NCBI GenBank assembly: GCA_938007935.1
Contig: CALLMD010000005.1
Coordinates: forward strand, 43,753-107,752
Direction of reading: 5' to 3'
Source of the DNA: an uncultured Hellea sp.
Lineage (GTDB): Bacteria; Pseudomonadota; Alphaproteobacteria; Caulobacterales; Maricaulaceae
Length of the DNA stretch: 64,000 nucleotides
The notes below the pieces were generated by a model. The model saw only the letters and a program-made list of their open reading frames with translations. It was not told the origin of the DNA and did not search any database. Position 1 is the stretch's first letter. Each line of letters opens with the position of its first letter. The translations under genes and the position numbers were made by a program. Positions 46,446 to 56,101 of the stretch are shown here, piece after piece.

Positions 46446-49064
46446 TTATCTGAAATTCACTGTTAACCGCGCACCTGCATTTAGTGGACGGGCATAGCTG
46501 ACGCGAGATACATCGTTAATGTGCTGACGATTTAACTCGATGTCTTCATTTAGTATATTGTCCACGAAAAGCTCACCCGTCCATGAATCGCCTGTTAAAC
46601 CAGCGGATACGCTAAGCTTCGTCCACCCCTGAATTTCATCACGATTTTTCACGATTATATCAGAGAAAGATTTCGCGGAATGAACCAGCTGTGGCATGAC
46701 ATGAGCTGTCAAGCCTTTGTTAGTTTCCCATTCATAACGAGCACGAGCATTAAATTGATATTTAGGTGCGAAAGACAGCGAGTCACCCTCGCGAACATCG
46801 TCCGTAGGGATAGAAACTTTCGTGATTTCAGTATCGAGGAAGCTATAAGCTCCTGTGAATGTAAGACCTTCCATACTAAATGGTGCATAAGTAATTTCAC
46901 CTTCAATACCTTTAACCTCAGCGTCGCCAACATTAGCATTGAAGAAAAGATTGACGATCGATGTATCAAAAATCGTTGCTTGAAGATCTTTAATATCAAC
47001 AAAGAATGCTGAACCATTAAATTGGAGTTGGTTATCCATCAAACGTGTCTTCCAACCAAATTCAAAGTTTTTCACATCATCTGTTTCAAGCTCAAATGGA
47101 ACCGTAAAGTTTCCAGAAGTTGCGCCGCCTGGACGGTTAAGAAGTCCTGGGCGATAACCTTCAGAATATGTTCCGTAGAAGAGAAGTTCTTCCTGAGGTG
47201 TATAAGTCGCCGTGACTTTCTTAATCAGACCATCTGCTTCCGCTTTATCAGGCGCGCGTAATTCGTTGAAAATACGCTGTGCTTGCCCCTGACGGTTTGC
47301 AGGAAGAGCGTTAAAGATATCTTCTACAGTATCAGACAATGTAAATGTAATCTGGTTGTCAGGATTACAATCCCGGGTAAACGTATATGATCCATCGCCA
47401 TCATAAAGATCGTTGATATCCGTACCGAAAGCATTTCGATCTTCTTGAGAGAATAAGTTACAGAATGATGAGTTAGCTGTACCCTCTAGGTCTACAGAGT
47501 TATCATAATAACGCGCACCTACAGTGATTGAGAACTGATCGGATATATCAAATGTACCTTCACCAAACACACCTAGCTGCTTATCAGTTCGCCTAACATC
47601 ATTTCTAAAAATCGTATCTTCATCAAAAGCTGAGTCATCAGAACTATAACCAGGTCCAGGGAAACGGAAATTATCTGGATAGCCAGCTCCACCAAAGATA
47701 AACTTATTTCCAGGGTAATTAAAGTTTACCAGCTCTTCAAGGACTGTGTCGCTGTAGAAACCACCCACAGTTGCCCGTAGGCGATTTTCAGCTGGCGTAT
47801 TAAAACGAAGCTCATGTGTTTGAACATTTAGATTAGAGTCAATATCACCGTAAAGATTTGGTGCCTGACACGTTCCAGTTGGCTCTGCGTCAGAGTAAGC
47901 TGAAGAATAGGTCGAGTAATCACAAATATAATACGGTAGATACTGAGAAACATAGACGTATTCAGAGTAATCTATGCGTTGCTGCGCGCTCCGGTCTGTG
48001 TAAGCCCCCGTGTAGACAGCCTCCAAAGCGCCTAAGCGACCTTTAAGCGTCCAGCTTACATTATCAAATTCATCATCAAGCTCACTGTGCTCATATGTCT
48101 GAATTTTGTGGCTACCTAAATCAGGATTTGCCAAGAAAATACCATCCGTTTGAAGTTCCTGATGAGCATAACCAACCAAGAGTGACCAATCTTCATTGGC
48201 TTCGAAAAGACCAGAGGCCCGGAAACCAAAGTAAGTAGCATCATTCTGATTGTCTTCAACTATCGCTACAGCAGGAATAGCATCAATACCAGATGTATCC
48301 GCCCCCGCATCAAAGCCAGCCCGGGCGCCAACTAGCGTTCCATTATCACGCGTAGCATCAGCTGAGCGATAACGTGCCGCCGAAGTTACATCTAGATTAC
48401 CAGCAACCGCATCTGTCCAGCCGCCCTGATGGTCACCATAAACTACAGCACGAAGAGCAAAATTATCGCTTACAGGTACATTATATACAGCCTCGCCCTT
48501 GAAGCTAGCGTCACCACCTTTTGTAAAAGATGATCCAACAGTAAAGCTGGCCTCTTCAACACCTATCTTAGGCTTATTCGTAATCATGCGCACTGTACCC
48601 GCCTGAGAGCTAGCCCCAAACAATGTACCTTGAGGACCTGATAGAACTTCGACACGTTCTAAGTCAGCTGCGTATACATCAAGATTTCTACCTGGCTGCA
48701 CCAAGGGTTGTTCATCTAGATAGAAAGCAACGTTAGGCGCAAGACCCGCAACACCTGCAATAGATGTCGCTGGCGTTGTCGATGCTAAGCCTCGTATATA
48801 AATTGTGTTATTACCTGGACCAGCACCGCCTGCAGTTACCCCAGGAAGCTGAACGAGGTAATCAGTAAAAACGTCAACACGAAGTTCTTCGAGTGTGTTT
48901 TCTCCTAAAGCTTGAACCGCAATCGGAATACTTTGTGCAGTTTCCGAACGCTTTGTCGCGGTAACGATGACTTCGTCTTCGAGTTGGGCATGTGCTGTTG
49001 ATGACATACCCACCGTCAGCAACGCGCTTATTGCTGTACAACTCAATAAATTAAGTCTTTTCAT
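46446..49064 (-). CDS. TonB-dependent outer membrane receptor
   Basis: This is an outer-membrane active transporter of 872 residues. A signal peptide (MKRLNLLSCTAISALLTVGM... cut after AHA, about residue 26) leads into the TonB box EVIVTATKR. The plug domain contains IPIAVQALGENTLEELRV, NNTIYIRGLAS and the LERVEVLSGPQGTLFGASSQAG motif. The beta-barrel follows and ends in terminal Phe-Arg (LTVNFR). AAGGGGAATATA precedes the ATG at 49064. The substrate is not predictable. Position next to a sulfotransferase and BCCT gene does not settle it. Confidence 0.94.
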   Translation of the reverse strand: MKRLNLLSCTAISALLTVGMSSTAHAQLEDEVIVTATKRSETAQSIPIAVQALGENTLEELRVDVFTDYLVQLPGVTAGGAGPGNNTIYIRGLASTTPATSIAGVAGLAPNVAFYLDEQPLVQPGRNLDVYAADLERVEVLSGPQGTLFGASSQAGTVRMITNKPKIGVEEASFTVGSSFTKGGDASFKGEAVYNVPVSDNFALRAVVYGDHQGGWTDAVAGNLDVTSAARYRSADATRDNGTLVGARAGFDAGADTSGIDAIPAVAIVEDNQNDATYFGFRASGLFEANEDWSLLVGYAHQELQTDGIFLANPDLGSHKIQTYEHSELDDEFDNVSWTLKGRLGALEAVYTGAYTDRSAQQRIDYSEYVYVSQYLPYYICDYSTYSSAYSDAEPTGTCQAPNLYGDIDSNLNVQTHELRFNTPAENRLRATVGGFYSDTVLEELVNFNYPGNKFIFGGAGYPDNFRFPGPGYSSDDSAFDEDTIFRNDVRRTDKQLGVFGEGTFDISDQFSITVGARYYDNSVDLEGTANSSFCNLFSQEDRNAFGTDINDLYDGDGSYTFTRDCNPDNQITFTLSDTVEDIFNALPANRQGQAQRIFNELRAPDKAEADGLIKKVTATYTPQEELLFYGTYSEGYRPGLLNRPGGATSGNFTVPFELETDDVKNFEFGWKTRLMDNQLQFNGSAFFVDIKDLQATIFDTSIVNLFFNANVGDAEVKGIEGEITYAPFSMEGLTFTGAYSFLDTEITKVSIPTDDVREGDSLSFAPKYQFNARARYEWETNKGLTAHVMPQLVHSAKSFSDIIVKNRDEIQGWTKLSVSAGLTGDSWTGELFVDNILNEDIELNRQHINDVSRVSYARPLNAGARLTVNFR

Positions 49065-49302
49065 TATATTCCCCTTAATAGATTTTTATAAATTATTTAA
49101 AAGTACCGCGCCGCCCAATGACGACCATAACGGAACCCATCACCATAGCAATACTCAAAGCTATCTAACTTTCTAATGGTATCATTTTTTGTGAAATTCG
49201 TGACAAATTAACAACAAAAGTTGAGGTTTTTCGCGCACCATTAGACTTTTCTATAGTATAGCATTATCTAAATTTATTGCGCTGAAACTGAGGCTCTTAA
49301 TA

Positions 49303-50910
49303 TCAGGTCTCATTTCTAGAATCAAACAACAGGAACTTTATAAGAGAAAACGACATCAAAGCCATAACTAAAGAGAAAGGCAATGCTCCAATAATCATAA
49401 TCGAACGTAAGGCATCCATTCCCCCTACTTTCAACAAGACCGCGACAACGGAGGTTAAAATTAAACCCCACACAATGATGTGCTTACTATGTTTTTGTCT
49501 TCGGTCTCCGGCAGAGGAAATCGTATTGATTATGAGGATGGCTGAATCTGCGGATGTCACTAGATAAGTCAGCAACAAAATAACGATTATTATCGACATC
49601 ACGACAGCAAGCGCTGGTGAAAGCATTAAATTGATGGTTTGAAATAGCTGAGCAGAAATATCTGCGCCTATAATGGCGTTATTTGCAATACCTGACAGCT
49701 CCAAATCCACCGCCGTTCCACCCACAAGGGCAAACCATGTCAAACACATCAATGTAGGAACAAGCATAGCTCCGAGCACATATTCCCGCACAGTTCTACC
49801 TTTGGATACACGCGCAAGAAAAAGACCTACAAAAGGTGCAAACCCAATCCACCAAGCCCAATAAAAAACAGACCATGCCGCTTGCCAGCCAGCCAGGGCT
49901 TTTTCAGTTTCATTCCCTGACGCACTCCAAACAGACAACGACATTTTTGGGAAAGCCAAAATATAATCCCAAATGGCCAGGAAAAAGGTTTTAAAGGCGA
50001 AGACTGTTGCTCCAAATATGAGAAAGAATAACAATAAGAAAAATGAGAGCCCCATATTGATATTGGACAGCCATTTAATACCTTTCCTAACGCCCGAGAT
50101 GGCCGAAACTATAGAGGCGAGCATAATAATCACAAGGGCGACAAGCTGTGCCATAAGTGTCGGCTTCCCCGCATCTGATATGATCCATTCGGCGCCTGTT
50201 ATATTAAAAAGTCCAGAGGCAAATTGTGACACACCATATCCAATCGTTACTCCAACCCCTACAATAGTCGCAAGGATAGCAACAATATCTACGATATGAC
50301 CTAGTGGGCCCGATAAATGCTTGCCAAATAACGGCACTAACCCAGATCTAATCGTAAGCGGAAGGCCGCGATTATAGCTGAAATAGGCCAGCGCCATACC
50401 GACAATCCCATAGCAAGCCCAAGGTGTGAAAGCGTAATGGAAAGTAGCCCATTTATAAGCAAGCCTAACATTTTCCTCAGACTTTGCCTCGACAAGACCT
50501 TTAATAACGTCTGGGTTATTTGCGAAATGGAATATTGGTTCTGCCGTTGAATAGGTTAGCATACCAACCCCAATCCCAGCGCCAAACATCATCGAGAACC
50601 AAGAAAAATTAGAGAAGTCAGGTTTATCATCCGCGCGGCCTAATTTAGTGCGGCCAGATTTTGGCCATAGGGCAAGACCAAAACAAACAAGAACGAAGAA
50701 GAAAGTTACATACATGTACCAACCAGCAAAATTATTTACCGTAAAAGATTGGATATCAGCCAGAATGGGCGCTGCACTTTCAGGTCGCAAGGCAGCCCAT
50801 AAAATCAAGACAGCTAATATAGTTTTTGATCCAATCGCAACAATGCGATTAAAACCACTATAAAAACCCGTTTTAGCAATCGCTATTTGTAAGTCTTCGG
50901 ACTGTTTCAT
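49303..50910 (-). CDS. BCCT family transporter (choline/betaine/DMSP-type)
   Basis: This is a twelve-helix sodium- or proton-coupled transporter for quaternary ammonium or sulfonium compounds, 535 residues. The glycine-rich ion-coupling segment is MMFGAGIGVGMLTYSTAEP, and the aromatic substrate box is FYWAWWIGFAPFVGLF. Compared with BetP, the third box Trp (Trp377 in BetP) is Phe here, which hints at a substrate different from glycine betaine. SKGRTVREYVLG and TSADSAILIINT are further family motifs. The gene stands alone, with the TonB receptor downstream on the same strand. Confidence 0.92.
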   Translation of the reverse strand: MKQSEDLQIAIAKTGFYSGFNRIVAIGSKTILAVLILWAALRPESAAPILADIQSFTVNNFAGWYMYVTFFFVLVCFGLALWPKSGRTKLGRADDKPDFSNFSWFSMMFGAGIGVGMLTYSTAEPIFHFANNPDVIKGLVEAKSEENVRLAYKWATFHYAFTPWACYGIVGMALAYFSYNRGLPLTIRSGLVPLFGKHLSGPLGHIVDIVAILATIVGVGVTIGYGVSQFASGLFNITGAEWIISDAGKPTLMAQLVALVIIMLASIVSAISGVRKGIKWLSNINMGLSFFLLLFFLIFGATVFAFKTFFLAIWDYILAFPKMSLSVWSASGNETEKALAGWQAAWSVFYWAWWIGFAPFVGLFLARVSKGRTVREYVLGAMLVPTLMCLTWFALVGGTAVDLELSGIANNAIIGADISAQLFQTINLMLSPALAVVMSIIIVILLLTYLVTSADSAILIINTISSAGDRRQKHSKHIIVWGLILTSVVAVLLKVGGMDALRSIMIIGALPFSLVMALMSFSLIKFLLFDSRNET

Positions 50911-51358
50911 GTTTTCCCCAAATATTTATTATTGTCTGTCTATGGGTAATCAAGGTGCAAATATCAATCAGCTTTATAGAAAGCCCTGCAGGTTCATATT
51001 ATGTATAAGCTAAATCACTGATGCGATTAAAAAACTTAATGCTCAATTTTTACTATCGACGACTGAAAAGGATAAATGGTACTAACGAATAATAATTTTA
51101 GTGAGGACAAAATGGATGAGACCCTACCTTTCCCGCGAACCATGGCTTTAGAACTTGCGTAACGTTGCAGGCCCAGTAGAAATTGCGCGTAGTATTCTAT
51201 TTCTGGCAAGGAAAAGCGCATCACAGGCGCTATTCTAAATATAGATGACGGCTATACGGCGGCTTAATAGCCTCTGCCGCATAGATATATTGTTTGAATC
51301 TTGTTAACTGTCAAAACATGTGCAGTAAAGAATAGCGCTATTACGAAGGATGATGCCC
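50911..51358. other. Gene-free spacer between BCCT and enoyl-CoA hydratase genes
   Basis: This 448-base spacer has no intact gene. It must hold the BCCT promoter on the minus strand and the hydratase promoter on the plus strand. The middle contains the short-chain dehydrogenase remnant listed at 51164-51267. The sequence upstream of that remnant, back to about 51050, is stop-rich. Confidence 0.6.
51164..51267 (+). pseudogene. C-terminal remnant of a short-chain dehydrogenase (SDR)
   Basis: The plus strand reads VAGPVEIARSILFLARKSA and then, after one frameshift near 51217, ITGAILNIDDGYTAA and a stop at 51265. This is the C-terminal SDR signature (P-E-E-I-A-x-x-V-x-F-L-A-S-D-x-A-S-x-I-T-G-x-x-L-x-V-D-G-G). 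The Rossmann fold and catalytic Tyr-x3-Lys are gone. Confidence 0.65.
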
Positions 51359-52171
51359 ATGTCTATCACCGCGATGAAGAGTGATATTTTACTGAGCGAG
51401 CAAGACGATGATGGTATTTTAAGGCTAACATTAAATGATGTCAGGCGGCGCAATGCTTTATCTGAAGCTATGTTGACCCAGCTTGGGTCTGCATTCGCAG
51501 AGGCTGGGAAAAACTCAGCGGTCAGGGTGATTATTTTGGCGGCCAACGGGCCCGCCTTTTGCGCAGGCCATGACCTGAAAGAGTTAAGCGCGGAGCGAAA
51601 GTCTGATGATAAAGGCCGCCAATATTTCACACATATTATGACAATGTGTTCGGATTTTATGCAAGCCATCGTGACGTGTCCCAAGCCTGTTATCGCGGAA
51701 GTGGGCGGTGTGGCGACAGCTGCAGGATGTCAGTTAGTGGCAAGCTGTGATTTAGCCATAGCTTCGGAAGGCTCAAAATTTGGTACACCTGGCGTGCATA
51801 TAGGCCTGTTTTGTTCAACACCTATGGTCGCCCTCTCGCGTAATGTCTCTCATAAGCATGCAATGGAGATGCTCCTGACGGGGGACATGACCTCTGCTCA
51901 ACGCGCAGCTGAAATAGGGTTGATTAACCGCGTTGTATTGAAGGAAGATTTAAGCATCGCAACATTTGAACTCGCGCAAAAAATTGCGTCAAAATCTAGT
52001 ATGACAGTGGCAACGGGTAAAAAAGCTTTTTATGAACAACGCGAAAAAACACTGCCCGAAGCTTATAAATTTGCGTCAAGAGTTATGGTAGACAATATGC
52101 TCGCTCGTGATGCCGAGGAAGGCATTAAGGCTTTCATTGAAAAACGCAGTCCCGAATGGATAGATGAGTAA
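51359..52171 (+). CDS. Enoyl-CoA hydratase/isomerase family protein
   Basis: This is a crotonase-fold protein of about 270 residues acting on an acyl-CoA. Oxyanion-hole segments are AFCAGHDLKEL (residues ~58-68) and GVATAAGCQLVASCDLAIAS (~103-122), followed by FGTPGVHIGLFCS. The subfamily looks like ECHDC3/EchA-type hydratases. The ATG at 51359 is preferred to one at 51350 because AAGGA is well spaced for it. It is convergent with the acyl-CoA synthetase (13 bases between stops). Substrate unknown. Confidence 0.88.
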   Translation: MSITAMKSDILLSEQDDDGILRLTLNDVRRRNALSEAMLTQLGSAFAEAGKNSAVRVIILAANGPAFCAGHDLKELSAERKSDDKGRQYFTHIMTMCSDFMQAIVTCPKPVIAEVGGVATAAGCQLVASCDLAIASEGSKFGTPGVHIGLFCSTPMVALSRNVSHKHAMEMLLTGDMTSAQRAAEIGLINRVVLKEDLSIATFELAQKIASKSSMTVATGKKAFYEQREKTLPEAYKFASRVMVDNMLARDAEEGIKAFIEKRSPEWIDE

Positions 52172-52184
52172 ACCCATCATCTTC

Positions 52185-53801
52185 CTATAAGGTTTTTGCT
52201 ACGTCTCTGAGAACCTTTTTTTGAATTTTGCCTGTGGCCGTTTTGGGTAGTTCTCCGAAAACAATTTTCTTAGGCCGCTTAAAACGCGCCATATTATTCG
52301 TGCAAAAGTCGATAAGCTCTGCTTCCGTCACGTCATCCTTTAATTCAACAAAGGCGCAAGGGACTTCACCCCATTTGTCATCGGGCATGGCAACCACCGC
52401 AGCCATATCAACAGCCGCATGTTTATGGAGGGTGTTTTCAACTTCAACTGATGATATATTTTCCCCGCCAGAAATAATAATGTCCTTCGCACGGTCTCTA
52501 AGCTGAATATAGCCATCAGGATAAACAACTCCCAAATCACCAGAGTGGAACCATCCATCTTTAAAGGCTTGCTCTGTGGCTTGGTCATCTTTCAGATACC
52601 CTTTCATGACGACATTCCCCCGCATAACAATTTCTCCCATGCTTGTTCCGTCATGGGGTACGGGTTGACCATCTGCGTCAATGACTTTTGCGGCCTCCAA
52701 ATTGGTAAATATCACGCCCTGACGCGCATTAAGTTCAGCTTGTTCAGCTATAGGTTTTTTGGCCCAAGCTTCTTGTGGGGCCGCTTGTAGAACATGGCCG
52801 TAAGTTTCCGTCAGGCCATAAACATGCATGATTTCATAACCCATATTGGCCATGGCTTCGAGAACGCTGGCAGGCGGCGGCGCGCCCGCCGTCATAGCTT
52901 TGACTGTGTGATCAAAACTTGGTTTTATCTCTTCGGGCGCTCCCGATAGCATATTCATAATTATCGGCGCACCGCCAAAATGCGTAATATTATGCTTAGC
53001 CGCTTGCTTAAAAAACTTTTCAGGCGTGAAATGACGCAAGCAAATTATCTTACCTGCCATTAAAGTCATCGCCCAAGCATGGCCCCATCCATTACAGTGA
53101 AACATAGGCACCGTATAAAGATAACTGGGATGCATTGGCAGCGCCCAGCTTGCCACTGTTCCCATCGCCATCAAATAAGCGCCGCGGTGATGATACACCA
53201 CACCTTTGGGGCGTCCCGTTGTCCCAGATGTATAGTTTAAGGCCATGGCCTGCCATTCATCCTTTAGGGGCTCTGGTTGATAGTCAGGGCTTTGCGCGGC
53301 GATAAAGGCTTCATAGGTTATCGCATTTGCAGGCAAATCAGGCTTATTATCCGCGGCCGCATCATCAACGATAATCACATCGGGACTTAGCTGACTAATT
53401 TTCAAAGCCTCTGAGACAACCGGATAAAGCTCTCTATCGACGATCATTAATTGGCTTTCACCGTGATCAATAATGTAAGCAATCGTATCCGCATCTAGGC
53501 GCGTATTAATTGAGTTTAAAACGCAGCCCGCTATGGGCACCGCAAATTGACACTCAAACATTTCCGGCGTGTTAAAGAGCAAGACAGAAACCGTATCATT
53601 TCTGCCAAGGCCACGCGCGTTTAAAGCTGACGCTAATTGCCGACACCGCCCATAGGTCTCTGACCAATTATAGGACCGATCTTCATAAACAACAGCTTCA
53701 CGCTCAGGGTAAATATAGGCCGTTCGCTCTAAGAAATTCGCGACGGATAAGGGCGCATAATTTGCGCTGTTTTTCTCTAAAACATCATATTCTATTAGCA
53801 T
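52185..53801 (-). CDS. AMP-forming acyl-CoA synthetase
   Basis: This adenylate-forming acid-CoA ligase of 538 residues has the core motif NYTSGTTGRPKGVVYHHRG, then VYGLTETYGHV, the hinge region GWFHSGDLGVVYPDGYIQLRDRAKDIIISGGENIS, and the C-terminal lysine in KTATGKIQKKVL. It resembles the medium/short-chain family that begins LLEKNSANYAPLSVANFLERTA (here starting from an ATG at 53801). It is in a row with the FadN-like gene (12-base gap). A DmdB-like role on methylmercaptopropionate is conceivable, but nothing in the sequence fixes it. Confidence 0.9.
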   Translation of the reverse strand: MLIEYDVLEKNSANYAPLSVANFLERTAYIYPEREAVVYEDRSYNWSETYGRCRQLASALNARGLGRNDTVSVLLFNTPEMFECQFAVPIAGCVLNSINTRLDADTIAYIIDHGESQLMIVDRELYPVVSEALKISQLSPDVIIVDDAAADNKPDLPANAITYEAFIAAQSPDYQPEPLKDEWQAMALNYTSGTTGRPKGVVYHHRGAYLMAMGTVASWALPMHPSYLYTVPMFHCNGWGHAWAMTLMAGKIICLRHFTPEKFFKQAAKHNITHFGGAPIIMNMLSGAPEEIKPSFDHTVKAMTAGAPPPASVLEAMANMGYEIMHVYGLTETYGHVLQAAPQEAWAKKPIAEQAELNARQGVIFTNLEAAKVIDADGQPVPHDGTSMGEIVMRGNVVMKGYLKDDQATEQAFKDGWFHSGDLGVVYPDGYIQLRDRAKDIIISGGENISSVEVENTLHKHAAVDMAAVVAMPDDKWGEVPCAFVELKDDVTEAELIDFCTNNMARFKRPKKIVFGELPKTATGKIQKKVLRDVAKTL

Positions 53802-53812
53802 AGTTTGATACC

Positions 53813-56101
53813 CTAATTCCTGACGGCTTTGCCTTTATCGAGTAAGGTCACAATGCGTTCTTGTGTGGCGGCTGTTTTGGCTAAAACCAAGAATGCGCGG
53901 CGCTCGGCATCATAAAGATCTTGCTCGCTATGCAATGTCCCCGGCTCTATTTCGCCGCCTGTAACAATGCGGGCAATCTCGGTCGAAACCACAACGTCAT
54001 GGGCATATAGCTTGCCTTTGCTATGCATATCCTCGGCCCAAGTCACCATTTTATCAAATAAGGGTTTACCCGCCATGGCAATAGGGTTTCGTTGAAAGGG
54101 AACTTGTTCTGAACCGTCTTTAAGCGCGGTTAGGCTTTCCGATAATAAGCGGTCTCGATTATTGACGTAGCGATCATTGGGCCGAAGCATGGCAAGGTCT
54201 TGGGCATGAAGCGGCGAGCTTGCTGTCTTACCATAGCCAAGCGACATAAAGGCTTCCCACGCGCCTGCTACAACATCGCCATCTTTTTTCTCAATCCAGC
54301 GGTAGAGCGTTTCTTTACAGCCGCCGCCCGCAGGAATAACGCCAACGCCAGACTCGACTAAGCCCATATTTGAATTGGCGTGACATATGACCTGCTTGGC
54401 ATGGAGCACAACTTCGAAACCGCCGCCAAGGGAGAGGCCCACGGGCGCGACAATGACGGGGAAGTCAGCGGCAGCCATTTTGTGAACCGTTTGCTGAAAA
54501 TGATCGAGGAATGCATCAAGCCCGTCCCAATCCTTGGCCTCGAAAAAGGCGCGTACAGCGTTCAGGTTTACGCCGCATGAGAAATGCTGCGCGTCATTGT
54601 GGATAATAAGCCCTTGCATATTCTTCGCGCGCACAGCGTTCAAAGCATCATCTAAAATCTGCATAGAGCCCGCGCCAAGGGCGTTAGCTTTGGAGTGAAA
54701 CTCAACAAGGGCCGCGCCGTCAACATCATACCAACTGGCTTCAGTGTTGGCCTTTACTGGCATCAATGTTTTGCGCCTATCATTAAAGCGCAATGTACCT
54801 ACGGGGCGCTCAATCTCTTGCCATCCGCCGCCATAGAGGCGCACCTTTAATCCATCATAAAAAGACGAGCCTGCCGCCTGTTTTAAATATTCCGGGACGG
54901 GGCGCTGTTCAGATTCGAGCCGCGCAATGAAATAATCAACGCCGATGTCATCCATCAGCTCAAATGGACCTTTAATCCAGTTATAACCCATCTTCATCGC
55001 GTCATCTATGCCAACAGGATTATCCCCGACTTCAGGGACGAGGGAAGCGGCATAGGACAGTACATTAGACATGACCTGCCAGGCATAGTCGCCATATTTA
55101 CTCTCATCTTTCAGCACATGAATAATGCCGTCTTTTTCCGCCTTATTGGCAATATCAATAGAGAGGTTCTCAGCGGGGGCATATTCGCCCGTTTTCAGAT
55201 CAATGACCTGCTTCCCACCGGCTGTCTGGCGGTAAAACCCAGCGCCCGTTTTGCGTCCGCGCTGTCCATTGGCAATCATATTTTCCATCAAAGGAAGTTT
55301 TGCACCGACATCATGAAAGGCGTCGCCTTCGGGCAATATCGAGACAAGACTGCTTGCGACATCGCTCATCAAATCAATACCGATAAGATCATAAAGCCCG
55401 AAAACACCAGTCTTGGGGATGCCCATGGGGCGTCCAAATATCGCGTCGGCTTCTTGGGGACTGATGCCCATATTATTGGCGGTATGCAGCGCGGCTTGGA
55501 TGGCATAGCAGCCGACACGGTTGCCAAGAAAGCCCGGCGTATCCAGACAGGGTACGACGCCTTTGCCGAGTTTTTCATCACAGAATAAATGCAGCGCCGT
55601 CATGACATCTGCGTCGGTTTCCTCCCCCGCGACCAGTTCGAGTAATGGCATGAAACGTACGGGGTTAAAGAAATGCGTAATGGCAAAGCGCTTCTTAAAG
55701 TCAAGCGGCATATCCTCGACGAGAAGCTTAATCGGTATGGTTGAGGTATTGGACGAGATTATCGCGCTATCCTTACAGACCTTATCGAGTTTTTTATAAA
55801 GCTCTTTCTTAAGATCGAGCCGTTCAAGAATAGCTTCGGCAATCCAGTCACAGCTTGCGAGCTTGTCAAAATCATCACGGATATTACCCACGGTAATGCG
55901 CGTGCCAGCCTCTTCGCTTATGATACCAGGATCAGCGGGATTTGAAATCCGGTCTAGCCCTTTTTGCGCCAGTGCGTTCACATCTGCGCCCTCGCTGGGA
56001 AGGTCGAACAATAAGACATCACATCCCGCATTTGCGGCTTGTCCCGCTATGCCAGCGCCCATCGTGCCCGCGCCGATGACAGCAACTTTTTGAATTTTCA
56101 T
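53813..56101 (-). CDS. 3-hydroxyacyl-CoA dehydrogenase/enoyl-CoA hydratase (FadN-like)
   Basis: This is a bifunctional beta-oxidation enzyme of 762 residues. Unlike FadB, the dehydrogenase part is N-terminal: NAD fold VAVIGAGTMGAGIAGQAANAG, catalytic histidine in ITHFFNPVRFMPLLELV, and DTPGFLGNRVG. A second dehydrogenase-type helical domain follows. The crotonase part is C-terminal with HFSCGVNLNAV and LSLGGGFEVVLHAKQV. This order is that of Bacillus FadN. It overlaps the hydrolase gene by four bases. No thiolase or acyl-CoA dehydrogenase lies beside it. Confidence 0.92.
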   Translation of the reverse strand: MKIQKVAVIGAGTMGAGIAGQAANAGCDVLLFDLPSEGADVNALAQKGLDRISNPADPGIISEEAGTRITVGNIRDDFDKLASCDWIAEAILERLDLKKELYKKLDKVCKDSAIISSNTSTIPIKLLVEDMPLDFKKRFAITHFFNPVRFMPLLELVAGEETDADVMTALHLFCDEKLGKGVVPCLDTPGFLGNRVGCYAIQAALHTANNMGISPQEADAIFGRPMGIPKTGVFGLYDLIGIDLMSDVASSLVSILPEGDAFHDVGAKLPLMENMIANGQRGRKTGAGFYRQTAGGKQVIDLKTGEYAPAENLSIDIANKAEKDGIIHVLKDESKYGDYAWQVMSNVLSYAASLVPEVGDNPVGIDDAMKMGYNWIKGPFELMDDIGVDYFIARLESEQRPVPEYLKQAAGSSFYDGLKVRLYGGGWQEIERPVGTLRFNDRRKTLMPVKANTEASWYDVDGAALVEFHSKANALGAGSMQILDDALNAVRAKNMQGLIIHNDAQHFSCGVNLNAVRAFFEAKDWDGLDAFLDHFQQTVHKMAAADFPVIVAPVGLSLGGGFEVVLHAKQVICHANSNMGLVESGVGVIPAGGGCKETLYRWIEKKDGDVVAGAWEAFMSLGYGKTASSPLHAQDLAMLRPNDRYVNNRDRLLSESLTALKDGSEQVPFQRNPIAMAGKPLFDKMVTWAEDMHSKGKLYAHDVVVSTEIARIVTGGEIEPGTLHSEQDLYDAERRAFLVLAKTAATQERIVTLLDKGKAVRN

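Noticed and set aside
46680..47012. 110-codon plus-strand frame inside the TonB receptor gene
   Set aside because: Antisense to a clear receptor beta-barrel; no ribosome site and no recognisable motif.
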